From: Marinobacter sp. SS21
Lineage (GTDB): Bacteria; Pseudomonadota; Gammaproteobacteria; Pseudomonadales; Oleiphilaceae
Assembly (NCBI RefSeq): GCF_028369065.1
Contig: NZ_JAQNDA010000003.1
Location: forward strand, 364,807-428,806
Direction of reading: 5' to 3'
Length of the DNA stretch: 64,000 nt
Part shown: piece after piece, positions 44,664-52,042 of the stretch
Layout of the letters: each line of letters opens with the position of its first letter
How positions within the stretch are numbered: position 1 is the first letter of the stretch
Translations under genes and position numbers: made by a program
The notes under the pieces: generated by a model
The model's input: only the letters and a program-made list of their open reading frames with translations
Told to the model about the DNA's origin: nothing
Database searches by the model: none

Positions 44664-45584
44664 TTACAATTGTACGCCCCGAATCCCACTGAGGGTATTG
44701 AATGACGTTTCCCTGACGGACGCCAAAAAAGCGCTCATGTAGGGCGCCTGGCGATCGTCTGTGCGCACGGCCGCGTACAGATCCGACCATACACCCGCTT
44801 TGCCCAGGGGGCGAGCCGCCAGCAATCCCGAATCCATGTATTCCCTAAGCGCCCAGGACGGCAAGGCAGCAACGCCGCGTTGGCTCGCCACCAGCTGAAC
44901 AATCATCATGGTCATATCGGCAGTTCGGACCCGTGCCGGTTCAACCCTGGCCGGCCAGAAAAAATTGCGAAAAACATCAAGCCGATCCGGGTCCACCGGG
45001 TAAGTAATCAGGGTTTCCGTTGCCAGATCTTCGGCGGCGATGCGCGTCGCTTTGGCCAGTGTGTGTGACGGTGCAATCGCCAGTAGAATTTCAAATCGGA
45101 ACAGAGGCTCGTAAACCACGCCATCCATCGGCACCGGATCGGCGGTGACCACCAGGTCCAACTCACCCCGGGCCAATGCCGGCAAGGCGTCCAGATGCCA
45201 GTGGCCGACGAAATCGAGTTCGACGTCCGGCCACGCTGGCCGGTAGCTGTTCACCGCAGGAATGAGCCAGAGGTAACAGCTATGGCACTCAATGGCCATA
45301 TGCAACCGCCCTCGCTGCCCCCGACCTAACGCAAACAGTGCGTGTTCGGCGGCAACCAGCTCCGGCAGTACCGATTTCGCGGTATTCAACAGTCGCTCGC
45401 CGGCTGGCGTAAACCTCAGCGGTCTACTTTTTCGGACGAACAGCTGCACCCCGAACCAGTCCTCCAGGTCCCGAATCTGGTGGGACAACGCCGACTGGGT
45501 AACATGAAGCTGATCGGCCGCTCGCGTCAGGCTGCCAGCCTCCTGCAAGGCGTGGATGGTTTTCAGGTGCTTAAGATCGAGCAT
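44664..45584 (-). CDS. metR: MetR, LysR-family regulator of methionine synthesis
   Basis: 306 residues. The LysR helix-turn-helix (1-62) is LKTIHALQEAGSLTRAADQL followed by HVTQSALSHQIRDLE. The effector domain has AIECHSCYLWLIPA, the segment shared with E. coli MetR, and LITYPVDPDRLDVFRNFF. MetR senses homocysteine and controls met genes. A perfect MetR operator overlaps its start codon. metE or metH is not in the window. It ends 27 bp before the fliT-like gene. Confidence 0.93.
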   Translation of the reverse strand: MLDLKHLKTIHALQEAGSLTRAADQLHVTQSALSHQIRDLEDWFGVQLFVRKSRPLRFTPAGERLLNTAKSVLPELVAAEHALFALGRGQRGRLHMAIECHSCYLWLIPAVNSYRPAWPDVELDFVGHWHLDALPALARGELDLVVTADPVPMDGVVYEPLFRFEILLAIAPSHTLAKATRIAAEDLATETLITYPVDPDRLDVFRNFFWPARVEPARVRTADMTMMIVQLVASQRGVAALPSWALREYMDSGLLAARPLGKAGVWSDLYAAVRTDDRQAPYMSAFLASVRETSFNTLSGIRGVQL

Positions 45585-45596
45585 GAAGCCAATTCA
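45584..45596. promoter_or_regulatory. MetR operator overlapping the metR start
   Basis: TGAAGCCAATTCA fits the MetR consensus TGAA-N5-TTCA exactly. One end is the T of the start-codon complement, so bound MetR would block its own promoter-proximal region. Confidence 0.55.
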
Positions 45597-45665
45597 TCAA
45601 TCGTTAGTATTGACGCAATATTGCCTCATATTCGCTCCGGGATACAGCCGATACCGGATACCCGG

Positions 45666-47024
45666 TCAGCGGCGGGCAGCCCTTCTGGCAGCCGACGCGG
45701 TAAACTCATTGCTGCGAAATCCGGGCTCGAAGTTGTAAGACGCTTGCCCTTCATCCAGACCGTCAATGTAGTAGCGACGGGCTTTCAGGTCGTAGGTCAT
45801 TTCCAGCGTGGTCCAGAACACCGGTTCGCTGTAGTAACTGATGTTATGGGCTTCCGATACCCGCCAGAGATTGCCATCCTGGTCATACTCCTCGGTCGCC
45901 AGAATCTGCCAGCTGTCTTCGTCGACGTAGAACACCCGGCGCCCGTAGATGTGACTGATTCCGGTTCTGACCTTGGCTTCCACCACCCAGACTCGGTGCA
46001 GTTCGTAGCGGGCCAATTCCTGGTTAATGTGTCCGGGCCGAATGATGTCTTCCGAGGAATGGCGGTCGGAGTGCAGCTCGTAGGCATTGTAGGGGACATA
46101 GATCTCCCGCTTGCCCAGCAGGTGCCAGTCATACTGGTTAGGAGCACCGTTATACATGTCTTTCTGGTCGACCGAACGCAACGACGAGGCGTTGGGCAGA
46201 TCGGTTTCGTAGGCCAGATTGGGCGAGCGACGCAGGCGCCGGGAACCGGTCTCGTAGCGCCAGGCCAGTCTGGGGGAACGAACCTGATCGAGGGTTTCGT
46301 GGACCAGGGTGATGGAACCCGCGAGACTGGTCGGTGCGATGGTCTCGGTCTTGAGGTAGAAAATCTTGTTGTCGATGTCCGCCAGCTGAATGCCCGGTTC
46401 CGCATAGGCAAAGTAATAATCGTACTGGGTGAAAATCGGATTGAAGGCGCCGCTCACTGCCGGTGTGGCGGACGCGGAACGAAAGGACAGCTGCTCGCCC
46501 CGGTAACGGAGGATGTGATTCCAGATCACCTCCAGCCCATTCTGTGGAATCGGGAACGGACTCGTCATGATGGTATCCCGTACCCCATTGCCATTGTCCA
46601 GCAACGCGGCACTCAATGCATTGTCCCGGAATTTGTCGTAGACATGTTCCGGAAACGCGGCGGTACGACGGGTCCGGTAGACCGGCAGAAAATAGTCGGG
46701 GCCGTAGGCTTCCAGCATGGCCACATGGCCATCGGTGAGCTGATCGCGGTACTGCTGATAGTTGTCTTTGGTAATCGTAAACAGCAACTGATCCTCGGGG
46801 AACGGACTGAATTCCCGGTCCCCCTGAGACCATCCGCCCGGCGGCTTCGACAAGCCTCCCGTCCACGCAGGGATTGTACCGGCGTCATTGCCCGCCCTTT
46901 CGGCCCCCACCGGGGTTAAGTCCGCCCCAAGTCTTGCGGCCTGCGCTTCGCTTACCTTGGCCATTGCCTGGCTTCCCCATAGCACCGCCAGCAAAGCGGC
47001 CCCGAGGCCAATCAGCTTTCCCAT
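45666..47024 (-). CDS. DUF1329 outer-membrane/periplasmic protein
   Basis: 452 residues. A signal peptide (to about residue 22, ending SQAMA) precedes a DUF1329 domain covering nearly the whole protein. Marker segments are LGADLTPVGAERAGNDAGTI near the N-terminus, PFPIPQNGLEVIWNHILRYR near 155 and RRVFYVDEDSWQIL near 365. The fold is related to lipoprotein carriers such as LolB, and members often sit near sterol or lipid metabolism genes. Substrate unknown. Transcribed away from DUF6586; 82 bp upstream of metR. Confidence 0.9.
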   Translation of the reverse strand: MGKLIGLGAALLAVLWGSQAMAKVSEAQAARLGADLTPVGAERAGNDAGTIPAWTGGLSKPPGGWSQGDREFSPFPEDQLLFTITKDNYQQYRDQLTDGHVAMLEAYGPDYFLPVYRTRRTAAFPEHVYDKFRDNALSAALLDNGNGVRDTIMTSPFPIPQNGLEVIWNHILRYRGEQLSFRSASATPAVSGAFNPIFTQYDYYFAYAEPGIQLADIDNKIFYLKTETIAPTSLAGSITLVHETLDQVRSPRLAWRYETGSRRLRRSPNLAYETDLPNASSLRSVDQKDMYNGAPNQYDWHLLGKREIYVPYNAYELHSDRHSSEDIIRPGHINQELARYELHRVWVVEAKVRTGISHIYGRRVFYVDEDSWQILATEEYDQDGNLWRVSEAHNISYYSEPVFWTTLEMTYDLKARRYYIDGLDEGQASYNFEPGFRSNEFTASAARRAARR

Positions 47025-47420
47025 CTCCTGTTACCTCACCATTAACTGCGCGGTTCTGGTTGCCGGCCATTGCTACCTGGGCGTCCAACCTGTCACGCGA
47101 CTGTCTGTTGCATTCGGGATGTCCGAGATTCGACCGTCAAGGATTTGCGCCAGCCTGTGCAACACCTTGGGTTATTCAAACACCCTTAAAATCCGCACGC
47201 CTATTTGCCCGATTGGGGGGTAGCCTGACAAGATTTTTTTTGTAGCTTCTTGTATGGCGCCCCCTGAAACCGGGTGCCTGGCACCGTCTCATCACAGCGG
47301 CGAGTCGTGGTGTTTGCGTATCGGGAATATCGGTCAAGCAGAGGAAATCGGGTCTCGAAAATGGTAGACTGGTCCGATTGGAATTTGATCGAACGGTTTA
47401 AGGCTGACGCAAGGTTCTTG
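47025..47420. other. Divergent intergenic region, DUF1329 / DUF6586
   Basis: 396 bp between divergently transcribed genes. It contains an 8-T run at about 47234 and a small perfect hairpin, GGTGCC-T-GGCACC (47273-47285), inside CGGGTGCCTGGCACCG, which has the look of a dispersed repeat. No gene is supported; upstream in-frame starts for DUF6586 lack ribosome sites. Confidence 0.5.
47273..47285. repeat. GGTGCC-T-GGCACC hairpin, dispersed-repeat-like
   Basis: A 6-bp perfect inverted repeat with a one-base loop in the promoter region of the DUF6586 gene. Such GTGCCTGGCAC motifs recur in many gammaproteobacterial genomes; recurrence in this genome cannot be tested from one copy. Confidence 0.3.
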
Positions 47421-47897
47421 ATGGCATCCCAGTGGCATACCCAGATTTCCCAGAAGCTGTATCTCGCCAAGACGCTGCTTGCCCACAGGGAAACCACCAG
47501 CAACCCGGCGGAACAAGAAGCCGCGAGCCAAGGCGCAATTGAGCTGATTCTTCGGGCCAGGGTCATGGTACTGACGTTGATTGCAGAGCTCTACCAGCAC
47601 AAGGGCACAACACCCAGCAATCTGGCAAACCTGACGACGCTTATCGGTCCCGATGCTCCGGAAGCGGTCGAGCTGGAGTCCTTGACCCGCCAACCAGCAA
47701 ACTGGTGGTCGCAACTCGACCAACTGGACAGGGCCCTGGGGCAACCTCCGGCCAAGAAAAAGTCGGTATCGGATGACAACATCATCGCCGTATCGGTAGA
47801 CACCGGCCCTGACCGCTCAACGGCAATGCTGCAGAACATCATCACGGCAATGAAGCTCTACGCCGACTCTATCGCCGAACGGCACCAGGAGTGGTAG
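47421..47897 (+). CDS. DUF6586 family protein
   Basis: 158 residues, mostly helical. It opens ASQWHTQISQKLYLAKTLLA, typical of DUF6586 proteins next to lexA-sulA in pseudomonads, and has a second helix set with GAIELILRARVMVLTLIAELY. Function unknown. The ATG at 47421 has AAGG upstream and matches the family N-terminus; 49 upstream in-frame codons are not conserved-looking. Followed by the small gene at 47982. Confidence 0.75.
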   Translation: MASQWHTQISQKLYLAKTLLAHRETTSNPAEQEAASQGAIELILRARVMVLTLIAELYQHKGTTPSNLANLTTLIGPDAPEAVELESLTRQPANWWSQLDQLDRALGQPPAKKKSVSDDNIIAVSVDTGPDRSTAMLQNIITAMKLYADSIAERHQEW

Positions 47898-47981
47898 CTC
47901 CCGGTTTTAACCGCCGTGAACAGCGCAGCCAAACGAATCACCGATCATTCGCACTTAACCACCTAGCTAAAGGCAGAGCAC

Positions 47982-48242
47982 ATGTCACCGTCCTACTTTG
48001 AAATCGTTCAGCTGACCAATGGCGACTATGCCTTGCGCCGAATCGATGATGACAGCGCACCGCTGGTACGTATCTCCTTCTCTCCGGAAGCTCGGGAAAT
48101 GATGGAAGATCGGGATATGTCGGTAGCCAAGGCAATGATCGCCGCCGGCATTGAGGCCGTGGGTAACGTTACCCACGATATTGATTGGGAAGAAGACGAC
48201 AACGATACCGTTGAAACACGCCCGTCATACACCCTGCACTGA
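47982..48242 (+). CDS. Small conserved protein of the lexA-sulA neighbourhood
   Basis: 86 residues, acidic, no membrane segment. SYFEIVQLTNGDYALRRID near the start and MMEDRDMSVAKAMIAAGIEA in the middle match the small conserved gene found between sulA and the DUF6586 gene in Pseudomonas. Function unknown. AAGG ribosome site. It converges with sulA. Confidence 0.75.
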   Translation: MSPSYFEIVQLTNGDYALRRIDDDSAPLVRISFSPEAREMMEDRDMSVAKAMIAAGIEAVGNVTHDIDWEEDDNDTVETRPSYTLH

Positions 48243-48297
48243 CCATGTCTAACCGCCACAACGCCTGACGGCCCCGCACCATGAGAGCGACAACTCG

Positions 48298-48321
48298 CCG
48301 CCGCAAACACACTCGCGGCGG
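48298..48321. other. GC-rich hairpin in the convergent gap before sulA
   Basis: CCGCCGC and GCGGCGG form a 7-bp stem with a 10-base loop between the small gene and the sulA end. There is no U-run, so terminator activity is uncertain. Confidence 0.3.
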
Positions 48322-48419
48322 TGCCAGCCTGAACGCCATACAGTGGCTGTGATTTACCCGGTAGCTGTCCCAGGCCCGCTTGCATGCACTACCTGCGCCC
48401 TCGCTGACACTGGGGATGG

Positions 48420-48971
48420 TTAGCGTTGCCGGAGCACCACGCCATGACTGTCTCCCTGTGCTGAAGCCCGCTGCAGGGCATCGAAGGCCTGTCGGCCGAG
48501 TTTCTGGGTCCACAAAACGACCGCATGACAGGTGCCAGCGCTGAGCGCCCTTTCCGCCAGATCCTGAGCGGAATACTCCTCGGAAGAACGCAGTACCAGC
48601 AACTCACTGGCCACGATGCCATGCATCGTCTGCCACTTGCTGACCAGCGCCTGGGGAGGGTCAATCCAGGCCAGCCAGCGCTGTTCCTGGTTGAGCTGGG
48701 TCAGCATCGGCAATAGCAATTGGAAATTCTCAACCTGCCGCTCCGGCAGAATGATCTCGGTGACGTTACCGACGCTCTCGGCCGGACGCTTGGTCACACT
48801 CCGGCTCGCCAGTGCCGCGGGGCGTTCTGCGCCGCCGCGGGGTGACGCCATTAATGGGGATGAGACCGCGACAGAACCGATCACCCGCTCGACGCCGGGA
48901 CGGGCCTGGCCCGACGGCTGCCGAACGGGTTGAGCACACGCAAATACCTGACTGAAGTTGAGTTGTTCCAT
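48420..48971 (-). CDS. sulA: SulA, SOS cell-division inhibitor
   Basis: 183 residues. A variable N-terminus is followed by a RecA-like SulA domain from about residue 70: NVTEIILPERQVENFQLLLP, WLAWIDPPQALV and the final helix LGRQAFDALQRASAQGDSHG. It binds FtsZ to delay division during DNA damage. The ATG at 48971 has AAGGGG upstream. No LexA box of its own was found, so it is probably cotranscribed with lexA, as in Pseudomonas. Confidence 0.9.
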   Translation of the reverse strand: MEQLNFSQVFACAQPVRQPSGQARPGVERVIGSVAVSSPLMASPRGGAERPAALASRSVTKRPAESVGNVTEIILPERQVENFQLLLPMLTQLNQEQRWLAWIDPPQALVSKWQTMHGIVASELLVLRSSEEYSAQDLAERALSAGTCHAVVLWTQKLGRQAFDALQRASAQGDSHGVVLRQR

Positions 48972-49073
48972 CGTGATTCCCCTTAACCTGCAAACACCCG
49001 ATACCTGAAAACAGCCAGCAAACTGTTCGACAACGCGGGTTTGGATGACCAAATGCTCCGCGAATGGCGGCGA

Positions 49074-49682
49074 TCAGTGCATATCCGAACGACGAATGAC
49101 GCCCACACCAAGCCCCTCGATAAACAGCTCCTGCTCCTGCAGATCCACCTCTATGGGGGCAAACTCTTCGTTCTCAGCAATCAGCAGCACCTTGGTGCCA
49201 TCACGGCGATAACGCTTGACCGTCACCTCCTCCCCCACCCTGGCCACCACGACCTGGCCATTGTGGACATCCTGGGTACGATGTACGGCCAACAAGTCGC
49301 CATCTAGAATGCCAATGTCCTTCATACTCATCCCACGGACCCGCAGCAGATAGTCGGCGGAGGGTGAAAAGAAGTCCGGCTTGAGCGTGCAATGGTCTTC
49401 GATGTGCTCCTGCGCCAGGATCGGACTGCCTGCAGCAACCTGACCAATCACCGGCAACCCCAGATCTTCTTCCGATTCCGGCAGCCGGATGCCCCGGCTG
49501 GCGCCCGGTACCATTTCGATCGCACCCTTGCGGGCCAGGGCACGCAGATGCTCCTCCGCGGCGTTGGCTGAGCGGAAACCAAGTTCCGAGGCAATTTCGG
49601 CCCGGGTTGGCGGATAGCCTGTTTCGTCCAGATAGCGGCGAATAATGTCCAAGACCTGGCTTTGCCGTGCGGTCAGCTTCAT
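49074..49682 (-). CDS. lexA: LexA, SOS repressor
   Basis: 202 residues. The winged helix-turn-helix (1-70) has [20 protein letters not shown]. The autocleavage site is Ala84-Gly85 (QVAAGSP), with the catalytic dyad Ser119 (RGMSMKD) and Lys156 (TVKRY). It represses the SOS regulon until RecA promotes self-cleavage. A perfect LexA box lies 10 bp before the start, so it is autoregulated. AGGA ribosome site. Confidence 0.98.
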   Translation of the reverse strand: MKLTARQSQVLDIIRRYLDETGYPPTRAEIASELGFRSANAAEEHLRALARKGAIEMVPGASRGIRLPESEEDLGLPVIGQVAAGSPILAQEHIEDHCTLKPDFFSPSADYLLRVRGMSMKDIGILDGDLLAVHRTQDVHNGQVVVARVGEEVTVKRYRRDGTKVLLIAENEEFAPIEVDLQEQELFIEGLGVGVIRRSDMH

Positions 49683-49691
49683 GGTTCAATC

Positions 49692-49707
49692 CTGTTTTTT
49701 TATACAG
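49692..49707. promoter_or_regulatory. LexA box of the lexA promoter
   Basis: CTGTTTTTTTATACAG, a perfect CTGT-N8-ACAG operator, just upstream of the lexA ribosome site. Confidence 0.9.
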
Positions 49708-49709
49708 TA

Positions 49710-49725
49710 ACGAAAATATATACAG
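49710..49725. promoter_or_regulatory. Degenerate second LexA half-site
   Basis: A CTGTATATATTTTCGT register on the minus strand: the first half is perfect and the second poor. It is 2 bp from the perfect box, the usual place for a weaker tandem lexA operator. Confidence 0.4.
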
Positions 49726-49974
49726 TGTTTTATCCAGTGTAAAGCGGGATTTTTTAGGAGCCACTGAATACCACCCCACTTTCATTGGCCGTTTCCACAA
49801 CCAAGTCAGATACTGTAGGCAGAAGGGAGCCTTGGAATAACGCCCAGAACCCTGCACTTTCAGCCAGCTTTGTCATCAGGGCCGGCAGCTACCGAGCGGT
49901 CAGGGTCATAGCTGTTCGCCGCCGGTACATGGGTTCCCAAACGCTATATTTTCGCGCACTGGGGAGGGAAAACA

Positions 49975-50976
49975 GTGGACAGCCCAAGGACTTGTCGTCT
50001 TCCGGATATCTGCTTTACCAAAGACCAGTCTGAGCGTCGTGTCGGAATCGAGATTGAGATCTCGGGCCTCAGTTATCGCCGGTTGGTTGACTTAGCGGCT
50101 GGATTGCTGGACGGCACAGCGGTGGAGGAGTCACGCTACATCAGCCGGATTCGATCCGGGTTCGGCGACTTCACCATCGAGCTGGACTCAGACCCGATCA
50201 AGGATCTGGACCTGCAGGACGAGGAATTGCCAGAAGCTCTTCGCGAACTTGGGGAGCAGGCGATGCAGCTGATCGACGCTGCGGCGGAAAAGATCGTTCC
50301 CCTTGAGATTGTCACACCGCCCATTCGCTTCACCGACCTGGAACGCATCGAACACTTGTGCGATCAATTGCGGGATGCCGGCGCGCTGGGCAGCCGGGAA
50401 GCCATCTACTATGCCTTTGCCCTCCAGCTCAACCCCGAACTTCCGGACCTGCGAACCGATACGTTGGTGCGCTATCTGAGGGTGTTTGCCTGCCTGTACG
50501 ACTGGCTAAAAGCCCGGCACCAGCTTGATATCAGTCGCAAGCTCACCAGTTATATCGAGCCTTGGGACAACCTGTTCGTCGATCGCCTCATCGCCCCCAA
50601 TTACGCGCCTACCCGGAGCGAGCTGATGGTGGACTATCTGCGCAACAACCCTACCCGCAATCGCGCTCTGGATTTACTGCCGCTGTTTGCGTTCATCGAT
50701 CCCGAACTGGTTTTGAACTACACCAATGACCCCCGCATAAAAGCCAGGCCCACCCTGCACTACCGCCTGCCCGACTGCGACATCGACAATCCCCAATGGC
50801 ACTTTTCCACAGTATGGAATGACTGGGTAGTTGTGGAACAGCTTGCCCACAACGCCGCCGACCTGGCCGACCTGATGATTGAGTTTCGCACCAGCCGAAA
50901 GCTGAACTTGCATAACCTGACACACAATTGGCTGGATACCTGTCACCAATGGCTTCAAAAGCGTGGCTATGTATGA
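49975..50976 (+). CDS. Amidoligase-family enzyme (glutamine-synthetase-like fold)
   Basis: 333 residues from a GTG with GGGGAGGG 6 bp upstream. Amidoligase_2 family features are visible: RVGIEIEISGL near residue 22 (metal-binding Glu pair), FTIELDSDP near 64, LEIVTPPIRF near 105, and SREAIYYAFALQLNPELPDL near 140. The fold joins carboxylates and amines using ATP. The substrate is not known. It overlaps the start of a class-I GATase gene; that pairing is a recognised amidoligase operon type, proposed to make or trim gamma-glutamyl-type amides or peptide tags. Divergent from lexA. Confidence 0.87.
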   Translation: MDSPRTCRLPDICFTKDQSERRVGIEIEISGLSYRRLVDLAAGLLDGTAVEESRYISRIRSGFGDFTIELDSDPIKDLDLQDEELPEALRELGEQAMQLIDAAAEKIVPLEIVTPPIRFTDLERIEHLCDQLRDAGALGSREAIYYAFALQLNPELPDLRTDTLVRYLRVFACLYDWLKARHQLDISRKLTSYIEPWDNLFVDRLIAPNYAPTRSELMVDYLRNNPTRNRALDLLPLFAFIDPELVLNYTNDPRIKARPTLHYRLPDCDIDNPQWHFSTVWNDWVVVEQLAHNAADLADLMIEFRTSRKLNLHNLTHNWLDTCHQWLQKRGYV

Positions 50977-51703
50977 CTCCGACAAACCCCTGAGCCAGCA
51001 CCCGGGTCTGACTATTGGCGTTAGCGGCCCCAGCCGCAAAGGGCTGCCCCACCGGCTGATCAGTCTGGCGCTGGAACTGTCAGGCGCCGGTACCCTGTAT
51101 ATTCGCCCCGGCAATCGGGTCGATGTCACCTTGCTGGATGGTCTGGTGCTGTCCGGCGGCACCCACGTACATCCCGGTCGGTACGGCCAGGAACCGGAAG
51201 TGACCGCCCGCTACGACAATCGACGAGACAACACCGACTGGCACTTGCTGGAACAGGCTGAAAAACTGGGCTTGCCGGTACTGGGAATCTGCCGCGGCGC
51301 GCAGCTGTTGAATGTGTTCCGGGGTGGCTCACTGTGCCAGAACGTGGCGCCCTTGCGTGTTCACACCCGCCATCATCCGCTCCTGTTTCCCTTGCAAACG
51401 GTCAGAGTGGTTCGCGATAGCCTGTTGGGTGAGATCATGCCCGCCCCCTCGATCGGTGCCAACCGCATTCACAGTCAGGCGATCAAGGTGCTGGGAAGGC
51501 ATTTGCGAGTGGTTGCCGTGGACAATGACCTGTTTGTTCAGGGCATCGAGAACACCCACGGACACTGGGTCATGGGGGTGCAGTGGCATCCGGAATACCT
51601 GCTTTACCATCCCGGACACCGGCGAATCTTCACCAGCTTCGTTCATGCCGCCCGCGATCTTAAGCTGGCTAGATTGGAAGGTGAAGACGCAGCACTTTCT
51701 TGA
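50969..51703 (+). CDS. Class-I glutamine amidotransferase / gamma-glutamyl hydrolase (peptidase C26)
   Basis: 244 residues from the ATG at 50969 (a GTG at 50963 is also possible). The catalytic nucleophile is Cys108 (GLPVLGICRGAQLLNV) and the His-Glu pair is His207/Glu209 (GVQWHPEYLL). The DGLVLSGGTHVHPGRYG oxyanion region is typical of PuuD-like gamma-glutamyl hydrolases. It overlaps the amidoligase by 8 bp, so the two are translated together and likely act on the same metabolite. Confidence 0.9.
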   Translation: MYDSDKPLSQHPGLTIGVSGPSRKGLPHRLISLALELSGAGTLYIRPGNRVDVTLLDGLVLSGGTHVHPGRYGQEPEVTARYDNRRDNTDWHLLEQAEKLGLPVLGICRGAQLLNVFRGGSLCQNVAPLRVHTRHHPLLFPLQTVRVVRDSLLGEIMPAPSIGANRIHSQAIKVLGRHLRVVAVDNDLFVQGIENTHGHWVMGVQWHPEYLLYHPGHRRIFTSFVHAARDLKLARLEGEDAALS

Positions 51704-51869
51704 TCAACTGTATCTCCATCCCTTCATCCGGAAACGATTGAAGATAACAGTCCGCCCATTCCTTCAGTTGCTGTCTGGTGGTTATGTGACAGGGGTCGGA
51801 ACCGGTCAGGCGGTAGAGAATCGCCCGCTCCCGCTCCGTAAGCCGTACTTGTTGTTCGTGTAAAAGCAT
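51669..51869 (-). CDS. Small hypothetical protein
   Basis: 66 residues, helical, with LTERERAILYRLTGSDPCHI and TTRQQLKEWADCYLQSF. AAAGG precedes the ATG. Its end overlaps the convergent GATase gene by 35 bp. No family recognised; it may be a real small gene or a chance frame. Confidence 0.4.
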   Translation of the reverse strand: MLLHEQQVRLTERERAILYRLTGSDPCHITTRQQLKEWADCYLQSFPDEGMEIQLIKKVLRLHLPI

Positions 51870-52042
51870 GCCTTTTACTCACGTAAGCGCTTTCCATGAC
51901 AGGGTTGATACGAACTCGGCCCGACGCACTGACTGCTGGCCGCCGTCCCTGACAGAACAAGCTGCTTAGTGTCCCTTTACACAAGGCTGCTTCCTGAACA
52001 GAGTATAGGTCACCGCTTTGCACCGCGCCTGCCTTCGCGGAG

